Positions 43,125-53,065 are shown, numbered from the stretch's first letter. The stretch is DNA of 64,000 bases from Lysobacter sp. (GCA_027306995.1 DAHUXS010000013.1:434001-498000); one strand, 5' to 3'. Translations and numbers: made by a program. Notes: generated by a model from the sequence alone, not told the origin.

Positions 43125-43802
43125 ATGCGCGCCGCCCGGACCAGTTTCCTGTTCGACCTCGATGGCACCCTCGTCGACAGCGTCTACCAGCACGTGATGG
43201 CTTGGAAAGAGGCCCTCGACGCCGAAGGCATCCCGCTGTCGGTCTGGCGCATCCACCGCAAGATCGGCATGAGCGGCGGACTGTTCGCGCGGATGCTGCT
43301 GCGCGAAACCGACCTCGAACTCGACGAGGACCGCCTCGATCGCCTGCGTCGCCTGCATGCCGCGGCTTACGTGCGCCAGCCGGTCGCGGTGCGACCGCTA
43401 CCGGGCGCCGTCGAACTGCTGCGCTATCTCGACGAGGCCGGTATCGCCTGGGCGATCGCCACCAGCGGTCGCATGGAAACTGCGAAGGTCAATCTCGATG
43501 CGCTCGAGGTCGATCCCGACAAGGTACCGGTGATCACCCGCGACATGGTCGCGCATGCCAAGCCCGATCCCGATCTGTTCCTCGCCGCGGCGGCGCGTCT
43601 CGACGTGGATATCCGCAACGCACTGGTTGTCGGCGACAGCATCTGGGACCTGCTGGCGGCGCAGCGCGCGAATGCGCTCGGCATCGGCCTGCTCAGCGGC
43701 GGCTATGGACGCGAGGAACTCGAACGCGCCGGTGGCTTCCGCGTCTACGACGATCCCGCCGATCTGCTGCACCACCTCGACGAGGTCTGTTCGCGGCCGT
43801 AA
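43125..43802 (+). CDS. HAD-superfamily hydrolase
   Basis: The 225-residue phosphatase/mutase-like protein has HAD motif I DLDGTLVDS (catalytic Asp), motif II ATSG (in IAWAIATSGR), motif III Lys in HAKPDPDLF and motif IV GDSIWD. AGGAG precedes ATG 43125 and the long upstream open frame is intergenic. It is divergent to nagQ and carries a NagQ box, so its substrate may be an amino-sugar phosphate; that is inference. Confidence 0.92.
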   Translation: MRAARTSFLFDLDGTLVDSVYQHVMAWKEALDAEGIPLSVWRIHRKIGMSGGLFARMLLRETDLELDEDRLDRLRRLHAAAYVRQPVAVRPLPGAVELLRYLDEAGIAWAIATSGRMETAKVNLDALEVDPDKVPVITRDMVAHAKPDPDLFLAAAARLDVDIRNALVVGDSIWDLLAAQRANALGIGLLSGGYGREELERAGGFRVYDDPADLLHHLDEVCSRP

Positions 43803-44150
43803 TCGCACGCGCTGTCTCAGCGGGTAGCCAGATCCGGTGCGCGGGACGCCGCAAGTACGTCCATGTAGGCTCGTGCGCCGCATCCATGCGGCGCAACGCC
43901 CGCTTACCGGACTGGCCACCCACTGAGCGCGCGTGTTGTGGCTTTACGGAGAATTGAAAAGCAGCAACACGCGGGCTGTTGCTCTCACGCCATCCCTGAA
44001 AGCATCCACCGGCGGCGCCGTGCGGTTCGTCCGCAGTGTCCGACCATGCGAGGCATGGATGCCGAGCCGAGCCCCCATGGATGGGTTCACGGCGTGTCGG
44101 TCACTGCGGATAACCGCTAAAGGCGCAGGGTCGGGCGATGCTTTCTCCGC
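43803..44150. repeat. Intergenic region with degenerate extragenic repeats
   Basis: About 350 bases without a convincing gene. It contains inverted pairs (GCGCCGCATCCATGCGGCGC near 43872 and repeated CCATG/GCGAGGCATGG blocks) typical of dispersed extragenic palindromic repeats of this bacterial group. I cannot confirm other genomic copies from one window. It may terminate the HAD and nagR transcripts. Confidence 0.45.
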
Positions 44151-45191
44151 CTACGACTTTGGCCGCGGCGGCGCGGTCGAACCACGCACCACCAGTTCCG
44201 GGCTGAAACCCTCGTTCGATGATGTCGGCTTCGGGGCGTCGTCGCGCAATTCCTGCAGCAGGCGTTGCGCGGCGTGGCGCGCGATCTCTTCCGTCGCCTG
44301 GCGCGCCGTGGTGAGCGCCGGCCAGCTCTGCTTCGAGAATGGGCTGTCCTCGAAACCGGCGATCGACAGATCGTAGGGGACGTTCATGCCGCTCGAACGC
44401 GCGGCGGCGAGCACGCCGGCGGCGATTTCGTCGTTGCTGCCGAACACGGCGGTGGGGCGATCGGCCAGCGCCAGCAGTCGTCGCGCGCCACGGAAGCCGT
44501 CATCGAAGGAGTAGTCGCCTTCGATCACCAGCGCGTCGTCGAGGGCGATGCCGTAATCGTTCAAGGCATCCTCGTAACCCTTGTAGCGTTCCCACGACGA
44601 CCCGTGCGACTTGCCGCCCCACAGGAAGCCGATGCGGGTGTGCCCGAGCTGGATCAGGTATTCGGTGATTTCGTAGGCGGCGTCGCGGTCGTCGACGAAC
44701 ACGCAGGCGCTGCCGTCCTGGGGATCCGCCGCAGCGGACACGATGCGCACCAGCGGAATGCCGTGGGCGACCAGTTCCTTCACCAGTTCGTGGCGTTCCG
44801 ACATCGGCGGTGCCAGCACGATGCCGGCGAGACGCGCGTGCTGGGCGATGCCGATCAGTTCCTGCGCGAGTGTCGGCGACGATGAATCGCAGGGATGGAT
44901 CTGCAGGCCGTAGCCGTTTTCGCGACAGACCGACAGCACGCCGTTCTGTACCGCGATGACGTAGTAGGGATTGGGGTTGTCGTACATCAGGCCGATCGCA
45001 TACGACTGCGCGCTGCGCAGGCTGCGCGCGGAAGGATCGGGTTGGTAGTCGAGCTCGGCGATGGCGACCTGCACGCGATCGCGCGTGCGCGCCTGGACGC
45101 CGGCCTCGTTGTTGATCACGCGCGAAACCGTCTTCAACGACACCTGCGCGCGTTCCGCGACATCCCGGATGGTGGACCTGCGCAATGCCAC
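44151..45191 (-). CDS. nagR: LacI-family regulator (NagR-like)
   Basis: The 346-residue protein has a LacI helix-turn-helix (TIRDVAERAQVSLKTVSRVIN) and a periplasmic-binding-protein-like sensor domain. In the Xanthomonas nag locus the LacI regulator NagR controls transport and kinase genes; the 18-bp palindrome at 46721 between nagP and the kinase is a suitable operator. It is 15 bases downstream of nagP on the same strand. Confidence 0.9.
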   Translation of the reverse strand: MALRRSTIRDVAERAQVSLKTVSRVINNEAGVQARTRDRVQVAIAELDYQPDPSARSLRSAQSYAIGLMYDNPNPYYVIAVQNGVLSVCRENGYGLQIHPCDSSSPTLAQELIGIAQHARLAGIVLAPPMSERHELVKELVAHGIPLVRIVSAAADPQDGSACVFVDDRDAAYEITEYLIQLGHTRIGFLWGGKSHGSSWERYKGYEDALNDYGIALDDALVIEGDYSFDDGFRGARRLLALADRPTAVFGSNDEIAAGVLAAARSSGMNVPYDLSIAGFEDSPFSKQSWPALTTARQATEEIARHAAQRLLQELRDDAPKPTSSNEGFSPELVVRGSTAPPRPKS

Positions 45192-45206
45192 GGACGATTC
45201 GACCCC

Positions 45207-46496
45207 TTACTGACGCGAGGCGGGCATCTTCTCACGCCCGACGTCATGGCCACGTACACCGAAGTACAGAATGTAGAGATAGCAGGGCACCATCAGCGCC
45301 ATGAACACCAGCTGGAAATCGTGCGTTTGTTTCAGATGCACGAACAGCTGCGGAATCACCGCGCCACCGGCGATGCCCATGATCAGCAATGCCGATCCGT
45401 ATTCGGTGAAGCGACCGAGGCCCTGGATGCCCAGCGGGAAGATCGCCGGCCACATCATCGCGTTGGCGAAACCGAGCGCGGCAACGAAACCCACCGAAAC
45501 ATAGCCCTTGGTCAGGAACGCGCCGATGGTCAGCACCACGCCGAGAATGGCGGAAAACGCGAGATAGCGTTGCTGCGAAACGAAGCGCGGGATCGCGATC
45601 AGGCCAACCACGTATCCGAGCAGCATTCCGAACAGGGTGAAGGACGTGAAGAATTTGGTTTCGTCCAGCGGCAGGTTGAAACCGGCGCCATAGGTGCCGA
45701 TGGCGTCGCCGGCCATCACTTCCACGCCGACGTAGACGAAGATGCACAGCGCGCCCAGCCACACGTGCGGATACTGGAACAGGCTGGTGCGACCGTTGCT
45801 GCCGCTGCTGTTCACTTCCTCGGCGCGGATTTCCGGCAGCGGCGAGAACAGGATGCCGACGGCGAGCAGCGCCAGCAGGCAGGCCATGATCATGTACGGG
45901 CCGTGGATGCGCGCGGCGAAGGCGTCGAGCAATTGCGTCTTGGTGGCGGCGTCGGCGGTGGCGACCTGGGCCGAGAGATCGCCCATGCCGTGCATCACCA
46001 GCGCGCCGATCGCCAGCGGCGCGAGCATGCCGGCCAGCTTGTTGCAGATGCCCATGATCGCGATGCGCTGCGCCGCGCCTTCAATCGGACCGAGGATGCT
46101 GATGTAGGGATTCGATGCGGTCTGCAGGATGGCGAGGCCGGCGCCGATGATGAAGACGCCGGCGACCGCGCCCGGGTACACGCGCTGGGTGGTGAATTGC
46201 CCGAACACGAGCGCGCCGACCGCCATCAAGAACAGGCCGAGCGCCATGCCTTTCTTCATGCCGGTGCGACGCAGGATCATCGATGACGGCAGCGCCAGGC
46301 AGAAGTAGGAGATGTAGAACGCACTGGGGATGAGGAAGGCCAGCGTCTCGCTGACGTCGAACGCGAGCTTGGCGAACGAGATCAACGGGCCGTTGAGCCA
46401 GGTCACGAAGCCGAAGATGAAGAACAGGGCGCCGACGATGGCGATCGAGCTGGTATTGCTGCGCGTGGCGCCAGCGGGAAGGGTGGACGTGGACAT
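45207..46496 (-). CDS. nagP: MFS-family N-acetylglucosamine transporter (NagP-like)
   Basis: The 429-residue protein has about twelve membrane helices and the FHS-type sugar permease pattern (FFIFGFVTWLNGPLI in helix 1, SFYISYFCLALPSS after helix 2). NagP homologues import GlcNAc across the inner membrane. It lies upstream of nagR and divergent to the kinase and TonB receptor genes. Start ATG 46496 gives the short hydrophilic N-terminus of the family; upstream frame is intergenic. Confidence 0.9.
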   Translation of the reverse strand: MSTSTLPAGATRSNTSSIAIVGALFFIFGFVTWLNGPLISFAKLAFDVSETLAFLIPSAFYISYFCLALPSSMILRRTGMKKGMALGLFLMAVGALVFGQFTTQRVYPGAVAGVFIIGAGLAILQTASNPYISILGPIEGAAQRIAIMGICNKLAGMLAPLAIGALVMHGMGDLSAQVATADAATKTQLLDAFAARIHGPYMIMACLLALLAVGILFSPLPEIRAEEVNSSGSNGRTSLFQYPHVWLGALCIFVYVGVEVMAGDAIGTYGAGFNLPLDETKFFTSFTLFGMLLGYVVGLIAIPRFVSQQRYLAFSAILGVVLTIGAFLTKGYVSVGFVAALGFANAMMWPAIFPLGIQGLGRFTEYGSALLIMGIAGGAVIPQLFVHLKQTHDFQLVFMALMVPCYLYILYFGVRGHDVGREKMPASRQ

Positions 46497-46720
46497 GCGG
46501 CGTGGGCTCCCGATGCGCCTGCGGCGGTGATGGCGGATGTGCCCGATTGAGGCACAAGACAGGAGTTGGCGCAACGTTGTCATCGCCGGGCGCCGCCGAT
46601 TGCATCTGGGCGACAGCGAACGAAAGGTAGAGCTGGCCGGAAGTTTCATGTTGCTGCGCAGCAGAAAAATCCCGTTAAATGGATCTAATTCGCTATTTCG
46701 AAAGATGAATACGGACAGTT

Positions 46721-46738
46721 ATTGACAACGTTGTCAAT
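46721..46738. promoter_or_regulatory. NagR operator, 18-bp palindrome
   Basis: ATTGACAACGTTGTCAAT is a perfect palindrome, of the size and shape expected for a LacI-family operator, and it overlaps a TTGACA that could be a -35 box. It lies between the divergent nagP and nagK genes. The rest of the 46497-46781 gap shows nothing else I can name. Confidence 0.82.
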
Positions 46739-46781
46739 GCAAGGTCAATGTCGCGCCGTCACATGAGGCCGGGGGCCTGTC

Positions 46782-47819
46782 ATGCAAGGCGGTCTGGGGG
46801 TTCGACATTGCCGTTTCGTCGCTGCCGATGTCGGCGGAACCCATGCGCGCATCGCCTTGGTGGAGACCGATGGCGGCCACGCCATCGAGGTCCAGGCCTA
46901 TCGCAAGTACAGCTGCGCCGAATTCCCCAGCCTGACCGCCATCCTTGCCGACTTCGTCGCCGGCCAGCGCGATGGCACCGATCGCATGGCGATCGCCAGC
47001 GCCGGATTGATGGTGGATGGCCAGCTGGTCAACTCCAACCTGCCCTGGCAGGTGTCGCTGGCGGAGATGCGCCGCGAGCTCGGACTGCGCGATCTCCACA
47101 TCATCAATGACTTCGCCGCTGCCGCCCACGGCGCCGGACGCCTGGGTGCCGGTGATCGTCGCCTGCTCACGCCCGGTGTCGACACGGCGGTTCCGGGACC
47201 GATGCTGGTGGTCGGTCCGGGCACGGGACTGGGCGCGGCGGTGTGCATTCCGACCGCGCACGGCAACGTGGTGCTGCCGACCGAGGCGGGCTGGCCGGCA
47301 TTCGCGCCGGTGACGTCGCGCGAGATCGAGATCCTGCGCTGGATGCAGCACGGCAGCCACCACCACCATGTCGCGGTCGAACACCTGGTGTCCGGCCCCG
47401 GTCTCGCCAATCTCTATCGCGCGATCTGCGCGATCGATGGCGTGTTCCCGCGCTTCGCCACGCCCGCGGAAGTGACCCGTGGCGCGCAGGAGGAAGATCT
47501 CCAGGCGCTCGATGCCGTGGTGTCGTTCTGCAATCTGCTGGGCAGCGCGATCGGCGATCTCGCCGCCATCACCTGCGCCGGCAGCGTGCATGTCGCTGGT
47601 GGCGTGGTCCCGCAACTGGTCGACTTCCTGCAATACAGCGATTTCCGCCAACGACTGGTCGCCAAGGGCGCGATGCAGCCCCTGCTCGAGCGCGTGCCGG
47701 TCTGGCTCATCGAAAACGAACGACTCGGCGTGCTCGGCGCGGCGAGCTGGTACCAGCAGCACCTCGGGGAGCACCCGGAAGAAACAACGGCCCGGCGGGA
47801 GTGGGCTGGCAACGCATAA
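46782..47819 (+). CDS. nagK: Glucokinase-family kinase (NagK-like)
   Basis: The 345-residue protein belongs to the bacterial glucokinase (Glk) family: ATP-binding AADVGGTHARIAL near the N-terminus, catalytic Asp in IINDFAA, and GPGTGLGAAV. In this context it should phosphorylate GlcNAc (and perhaps glucose) taken in by NagP. It is the first gene after the NagR operator and is followed by the TonB receptor and GH20 genes. The C-terminus is rather polar (HPEETTARREW). Confidence 0.9.
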   Translation: MQGGLGVRHCRFVAADVGGTHARIALVETDGGHAIEVQAYRKYSCAEFPSLTAILADFVAGQRDGTDRMAIASAGLMVDGQLVNSNLPWQVSLAEMRRELGLRDLHIINDFAAAAHGAGRLGAGDRRLLTPGVDTAVPGPMLVVGPGTGLGAAVCIPTAHGNVVLPTEAGWPAFAPVTSREIEILRWMQHGSHHHHVAVEHLVSGPGLANLYRAICAIDGVFPRFATPAEVTRGAQEEDLQALDAVVSFCNLLGSAIGDLAAITCAGSVHVAGGVVPQLVDFLQYSDFRQRLVAKGAMQPLLERVPVWLIENERLGVLGAASWYQQHLGEHPEETTARREWAGNA

Positions 47820-47825
47820 CAACAA

Positions 47826-47859
47826 CCAGGCCCGACGGTCCCGCGACAAACGGGCCTGG
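47826..47859 (+). other. Hairpin between nagK and the TonB receptor
   Basis: CCAGGCCCG (47826-47834) and CGGGCCTGG (47851-47859) form a perfect 9-bp stem with a 16-base loop. There is no T-run, so it is probably an mRNA processing or stability element separating kinase and receptor expression levels. Confidence 0.5.
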
Positions 47860-47886
47860 GTCATCAACTGACCGGAGAACCAAGCA

Positions 47887-50595
47887 ATGCAACTCAAGAA
47901 AACACTGTTGACGATCGGCATCGTCACCGCGCTCGGCGCCGCCGGCAATGCGATGGCCCAGGACGCACAACCGACACAGCAGCAGCCCGCGAAGCAGGCG
48001 CAGAAGGCCGGCGAACTCGACCAGATCGTCGTCACCGGCATCCGCGGCTCGCAGGAAAAGTCGCTGGACAGCAAGCGCAACGCCAAGTCGCACATCGAGG
48101 TGGTCACCGCCGAAGACGTCGGCAAGCTGCCGGCGCACAACGTCGCCGACACCCTGCAGCGCCTGCCCGGCGTCAACATCAGCTCGTCCAGCGCCGACGA
48201 AGGCGGCTTCGACGAAGCCGATCGCGTCAGCCTGCGCGGCACCGCGCCGAGCCTGACCCAGACCATGATCGACGGTCACTCGGTGGCGTCGGCCGACTGG
48301 TTCGTGCTCAGCCAGGGCGGCAACATGGGCCGCAGCGTCAGCTATACCCTGCTGCCGTCCGAACTCGTCTACTCGGTGGAAGTGAACAAGACCTCGCAGG
48401 CCAAGCTGGTCGATGGCGGCACCACCGGTACCGTCAACATCATCACCCGCAAGCCGCTGCAGTTCGCCAAGGGCATCACCGGCGAAGGCTCGATCGGCGC
48501 GGTCTATTCCGACCAGGCCAAGAAATACGATCCGCAGATCTCGGCGCTGTTCAACTACAAGAACAATGCCGGCAATTTCGCCTTCATGGTCCAGGCCTTC
48601 GAACAGAAGCGCCACCTGAGTCGTCAGGCGCAGGAACTGCCGGGCGGGTTCGCGCAAATCCAGAAATACCAGGCTGATGGCGTTACCTTGACGCCAGTTG
48701 CACAAAGCCATCCCGATCTGGTTGGGGTGTATTACCCGAGCCTGCTGGGTTCGACCCTGTTCGAACAGGAGCGCGATCGCCGCGGCGGCCTGATCTCGTT
48801 GCAGGTCAAGGCCAGCGACAGCTTCACCCTCGGCGTGAACGGCTTCGTGTCGAACATGAAGGCCAACAACTACAACCGCAACTACATGCTGTGGGGCGGC
48901 AATTTCGCCAACACGCAGTCGCCCGATGCCGGTTACGTGGTGCAGAACGGCGTCCTGACCAAGGCCAATTACACCGGCCAGGCCGGCACGGCCTATGCGG
49001 TCTACGACATGATCTACCGCGAAGCCACCGCCAAAAGCGGCTACTTCACCATCGACGGGGATTGGCAGGCCTCGGAAAATCTCTCGGCCAAGTTCCAGTT
49101 GGGTTCCAGCTGGGGCCAGGGCGAAACCGCCCGCCAGTTCATCGCCGAAGTGACCAGCGCCATCGGTGGCGGCGCCAGCTGGCAGACCCACGGCACCGGT
49201 TCGCCGGTCGACTGGAGCGTCGGCGGCAACACGGGTCCGGCCGCAACCGGGTTCGGCACCTGGGGCAACCAGGAAGTGAAGGCGATCGACCGCGAGAAGT
49301 GGGCGACCGCCGACTTCACCCGTTACTTCAATGCCGGCGCGTTCACCTCGCTCGATTTCGGCGTGCGCATGGCCAGCCACAGCCGTCGCGCGGTGTCGCC
49401 GGAAGGCGCCAGCCCCGGCAACATCGCCGCGGCGCTGGCGAATGCGGCGGTCGATTACTACCCGAGCGGTTTCGCCAGCAACATCGGCGGGACGTTCCCG
49501 CGCAACATCTGGTACTACACGCCGGATGCGCTGAAGAACGCGATCCTCAACAACTCGACCTGGCTGTCCAACAACGATGGCCCGAACGGCCGCCACAACT
49601 ACGGCGGCGAGTTCACCGTCCGCGAGAAGAGCACCGCGTTCTATGCGCAGGCCAACTTCGAAGGCGCCCACTGGAACGGCAACTTCGGCCTGCGTTCGGT
49701 CAACATCAAGCAGGGCATCTACACCTACTTCGCCGATACGGTGAACCCGGACGTCAGCAGCCTGTTCGGTTCGTGGAAGCGCGTGTACCAGACCAACAAG
49801 ATCAACCGCATCCTGCCCAGCGCCAACTTCAAGTACGACCTGACCGATTCGCTGGTGGTGCGCCTGGCCGGTTCGCAGACGCAGACCCTGCCGGATTACT
49901 CCGCGCTGGGTGCATCGTCCTGGGGTTCGGATCTCGACAAGACCGGTGGCGGCGGCAATCCGAAGTTGAAGCCGGTGCTGTCGACCAATTTCGACGCCAA
50001 TCTCGAGTGGTACTTCATGCCGCGCGGCCTGCTGTCGGCCGGCGTGTATTCGATGAACATGAAGGACTACGTCGCCTACGGCACCCAGACCCAGATGTTG
50101 TTCAGCGAACTGACGCACCAGCTCGAGGCCTACCAGATCGCGATGCCGATCAACGCCAACGCCAAGGTCAAGGGCGTCGAACTGGTCTATGAACAGCCGA
50201 TCGGCAAGAACTTCGGCGTGAACGCCAATTACACCTATGCCGACGGTTCGTCGTCGCACACCTGGGCCGATGGCAGCCACAACCTGCTCGGCACCTCGAA
50301 GAACACCTACAACGTCGGTGCCTACTTCGAGAACGACACCTTCGGTGCGCGCGTCAGCTACACCCGTCGTTCGTCGTTCCTGATCGGCCTGAAGGCCGCC
50401 AACCCGTACTACCAGGACAGCTTCGGCACGCTGTCGGCCTCGTTGAGCTACAAGGCCACCAAGTGGTTGAGCATCAGCCTGGATGCGCTGAACCTCAACG
50501 ACCCGGTGATCAAGTACTACCAGACGGCAACCATCCCGACCTCGTTCTACAGCAACGGCCGTCAGTACTACTTGAACCTGCACTTCAAGTTCTGA
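47887..50595 (+). CDS. TonB-dependent outer-membrane receptor for GlcNAc/chito-oligosaccharides
   Basis: The 902-residue protein has a signal peptide (cleaved near NAMAQ), TonB box region (DQIVVTGIRGS), plug domain (about 45-165) and a 22-strand-type beta barrel ending with an aromatic residue (NLHFKF), the usual outer-membrane signature. It is the carbohydrate-type TonB receptor of Xanthomonadaceae, probably importing chitin breakdown products. It is co-directional with nagK and GH20, 67 bases after the kinase. Confidence 0.93.
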   Translation: MQLKKTLLTIGIVTALGAAGNAMAQDAQPTQQQPAKQAQKAGELDQIVVTGIRGSQEKSLDSKRNAKSHIEVVTAEDVGKLPAHNVADTLQRLPGVNISSSSADEGGFDEADRVSLRGTAPSLTQTMIDGHSVASADWFVLSQGGNMGRSVSYTLLPSELVYSVEVNKTSQAKLVDGGTTGTVNIITRKPLQFAKGITGEGSIGAVYSDQAKKYDPQISALFNYKNNAGNFAFMVQAFEQKRHLSRQAQELPGGFAQIQKYQADGVTLTPVAQSHPDLVGVYYPSLLGSTLFEQERDRRGGLISLQVKASDSFTLGVNGFVSNMKANNYNRNYMLWGGNFANTQSPDAGYVVQNGVLTKANYTGQAGTAYAVYDMIYREATAKSGYFTIDGDWQASENLSAKFQLGSSWGQGETARQFIAEVTSAIGGGASWQTHGTGSPVDWSVGGNTGPAATGFGTWGNQEVKAIDREKWATADFTRYFNAGAFTSLDFGVRMASHSRRAVSPEGASPGNIAAALANAAVDYYPSGFASNIGGTFPRNIWYYTPDALKNAILNNSTWLSNNDGPNGRHNYGGEFTVREKSTAFYAQANFEGAHWNGNFGLRSVNIKQGIYTYFADTVNPDVSSLFGSWKRVYQTNKINRILPSANFKYDLTDSLVVRLAGSQTQTLPDYSALGASSWGSDLDKTGGGGNPKLKPVLSTNFDANLEWYFMPRGLLSAGVYSMNMKDYVAYGTQTQMLFSELTHQLEAYQIAMPINANAKVKGVELVYEQPIGKNFGVNANYTYADGSSSHTWADGSHNLLGTSKNTYNVGAYFENDTFGARVSYTRRSSFLIGLKAANPYYQDSFGTLSASLSYKATKWLSISLDALNLNDPVIKYYQTATIPTSFYSNGRQYYLNLHFKF

Positions 50596-50627
50596 TCGCC
50601 GCACCGTTCCATTGGTGTACCCCACCT

Positions 50628-50655
50628 CGGGGCCCTTTCCGGGCCCCGTTTTTTT
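50628..50655 (+). terminator. Rho-independent terminator
   Basis: CGGGGCCC (50628-50635), TTTCC loop, GGGCCCCG (50641-50648), then seven T. It ends the TonB receptor transcript before the GH20 gene. Confidence 0.9.
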
Positions 50656-50695
50656 CGGTGGTGAGAGAATCGCCCTGCCGATCAAGGAATCCGAG

Positions 50696-52990
50696 ATGAA
50701 ACCACGCATCGTCGTCCCGCTCGTCGCCGCCTTCTGCCTGGGCCTGTTCTCCGCATCCGACGCGTGGGCAGGAGATGCCGGCATCGTCGTGCCGAAGCTG
50801 TTGCCGCAGCCCGCGCAGATGGTGGAGAAGTCGGGGAGCTTCGTTGTCGACGGCAATACACGGATCCATGCCGATGGCGCTGTCGCGCAGACGGTGGCCG
50901 CGCAATTCGCGGTGATGTTGCCGACGTCCGTGTCGTTGCAGCGCAAGCCGGTCGCCGGCAAGACGCAAGGCGGCATCGCCTTCGCCATCGACACGATGCA
51001 GGCCTGGCAGTCGCCCGAGGCCTACGTCATCGACATTGATGCGAACGGCGTCCGCGTACGCGCCGGTGACGAGAAAGGCCTGTACTACGGCGCGGTGACG
51101 CTGACACAACTATTGACCTCCGGCGATGCCGCCGCCAGCGTGCGATTGCCCGCACTCCATATCGAAGACGCGCCGCGATTCGGCTGGCGCGGCGTGATGC
51201 TGGATTCGGCGCGACACTTCCAGTCGGTCGATGACATCAAGCGCCTGCTCGATGCGATGGCGCAACTCAAGCTCGACGTTTTCCATTGGCATCTGACCGA
51301 CGACCAAGGCTGGCGCTTCCCGGTGCCGGGTTGGCCGAAGCTGACGACGGTCGGCAGTTGCCGCATTCCTTCCGGCGATGGCGGCATCGATGCCGCGACC
51401 GGCAAGCCGGCGCCGTATTGCGGCTTCTACAGCGAAGCGCAGATCCGCGACGTGGTGGCCTACGCGGCCGCGCGCCACATCATGATCGTGCCGGAAGTCG
51501 ATATCCCCGGTCACGCGACCGCGGCGATCGCCGCCTATCCGCAACTGGGCGTGTCCGGTCAGCCAGTCGCGGTGTCCAGCGAATGGGGCGTCAACGTCAA
51601 TCTGTTCAATGCCGACGAAGCGACGATGCGCTTCCTCGAAGACGTGATGGGGCAGGTGGCGAAACTCTTCCCCGGCGGCTACGTCCACATCGGCGGTGAC
51701 GAGGCGGTCAAGGACCAGTGGAAAGTGTCGGCGAAGATGCAGGCGCGCATCCGCGAACTCGGCGTCAATGGCGAGGAAGGCCTGCAGGCGTGGATGATCG
51801 CGCGGCTCGAGCGCTATCTGTCCGCCCACGGCAAGCGCGTGATCGGCTGGGACGAAATTCTTGCGGGCAAGTTGCCGCCATCGGCGACGGTGATGAGCTG
51901 GCGCGGCGCCGAAGGTGGCATCGATGCTGCGAAACAGGGTCATGACGTGGTGATGGCGCCGGCCGGCGATCTCTACCTCGACTATTTGCAGACCGACTCG
52001 GCGGATGAACCCCCCGGACGGCCTTCATTGGTCACGCTGAAGCAGGTCTACGATTTCGAACCGGTGCCGAAGGTGCTGGATGCGCAGCAGGCGACGCATA
52101 TCCTCGGCGTGCAGGCGAATGTCTGGACCGAACACATGCGCACCGTCGCGCGCGTGCAGCATGCCTTGTTCCCGCGCATCGCGGCGCTGGCTGAAGTGGC
52201 GTGGTCGCCGAAATCGGAACGCGATTACGTCGGATTCCTGCAACGACTGCCGGCGATGTTGCCGCGCTGGCGTGCGCAGGGCATCGCCTATGCCGCGACG
52301 CCATTCCAGCCGACCGTGGCTTCCGAGTTGCAGCACGGCGGCGTGCAGGCCACCTTGCGCGAACAGCTGGGCTACACATTGCGCTACACCACCGACGGCA
52401 GCGTGCCGACGGCGGCATCGCCGATGTACTACACGACGCTGGGATTGCCGTTGCCGGCCACGCTGAGCGCACAGGCGTTCTTTGACGGCAAGCCGCTGGG
52501 CGCGGTGGTGACGCGGACATTCACCGCCGCCTCGTTGCTCAGCCGCAGCGACGAGGAATTGGCGACGTGCAGCCGCAAGCTGGTGCTGCGCCTGGAAGAC
52601 GACGGTCCGCGGACTGGCGATCGCGCCATCTTCAATGTCGACATCTTCGATCCGTGCTGGGTGTGGAAGCGGGCGCCATTGGCCGGCATCGCCGAAGTGC
52701 AGGTGCGCGCCGGTCGCATTCCCTACTTCTTCCAGCTGGCGCACGACGAACCCAGTCGCGTGTTCAAGCCGGCGCAGACCGCGCATGGCGAGCTTGAACT
52801 GCGCGCCGGTTGCGATGGCCAGGTGCTGGCGACGGTGCCATTGCCGGCACAGCCCGATGCCGACGGTTTCATCACCCTGCATGCGCCGTTGCAGAACGCG
52901 CCGGCCGGTGGCGACCTGTGCATCCGCTTCACCGGCGACACCCGCCCGACGATGTGGGTGCTCGACCGCGTGACGCTGATGCCACGCTGA
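50696..52990 (+). CDS. Beta-N-acetylhexosaminidase, GH20
   Basis: The 764-residue enzyme has a signal peptide (cleaved near DAWA-GD), an N-terminal GH20b-type domain, a GH20 barrel with the catalytic pair in HIGGDEAV, and a C-terminal beta domain of about 200 residues. It should release GlcNAc from chitobiose or glycans in the periplasm or outside. Strong terminator upstream means it has its own promoter, yet it completes the nag locus functionally. ATG 50696 chosen: it directly precedes the signal peptide. Confidence 0.94.
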   Translation: MKPRIVVPLVAAFCLGLFSASDAWAGDAGIVVPKLLPQPAQMVEKSGSFVVDGNTRIHADGAVAQTVAAQFAVMLPTSVSLQRKPVAGKTQGGIAFAIDTMQAWQSPEAYVIDIDANGVRVRAGDEKGLYYGAVTLTQLLTSGDAAASVRLPALHIEDAPRFGWRGVMLDSARHFQSVDDIKRLLDAMAQLKLDVFHWHLTDDQGWRFPVPGWPKLTTVGSCRIPSGDGGIDAATGKPAPYCGFYSEAQIRDVVAYAAARHIMIVPEVDIPGHATAAIAAYPQLGVSGQPVAVSSEWGVNVNLFNADEATMRFLEDVMGQVAKLFPGGYVHIGGDEAVKDQWKVSAKMQARIRELGVNGEEGLQAWMIARLERYLSAHGKRVIGWDEILAGKLPPSATVMSWRGAEGGIDAAKQGHDVVMAPAGDLYLDYLQTDSADEPPGRPSLVTLKQVYDFEPVPKVLDAQQATHILGVQANVWTEHMRTVARVQHALFPRIAALAEVAWSPKSERDYVGFLQRLPAMLPRWRAQGIAYAATPFQPTVASELQHGGVQATLREQLGYTLRYTTDGSVPTAASPMYYTTLGLPLPATLSAQAFFDGKPLGAVVTRTFTAASLLSRSDEELATCSRKLVLRLEDDGPRTGDRAIFNVDIFDPCWVWKRAPLAGIAEVQVRAGRIPYFFQLAHDEPSRVFKPAQTAHGELELRAGCDGQVLATVPLPAQPDADGFITLHAPLQNAPAGGDLCIRFTGDTRPTMWVLDRVTLMPR

Positions 52991-53065
52991 CATGTCGATT
53001 TGGCCTTGACGCCGGCTTGCATCCTGAACGATAACCTGTCTTCTCTGGAATCTCGGACACCCCCC

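Noticed and set aside
47707-50994. 1095-residue open frame on the minus strand opposite the TonB receptor
   Set aside because: Shadow of the receptor gene with no recognisable domain or start.
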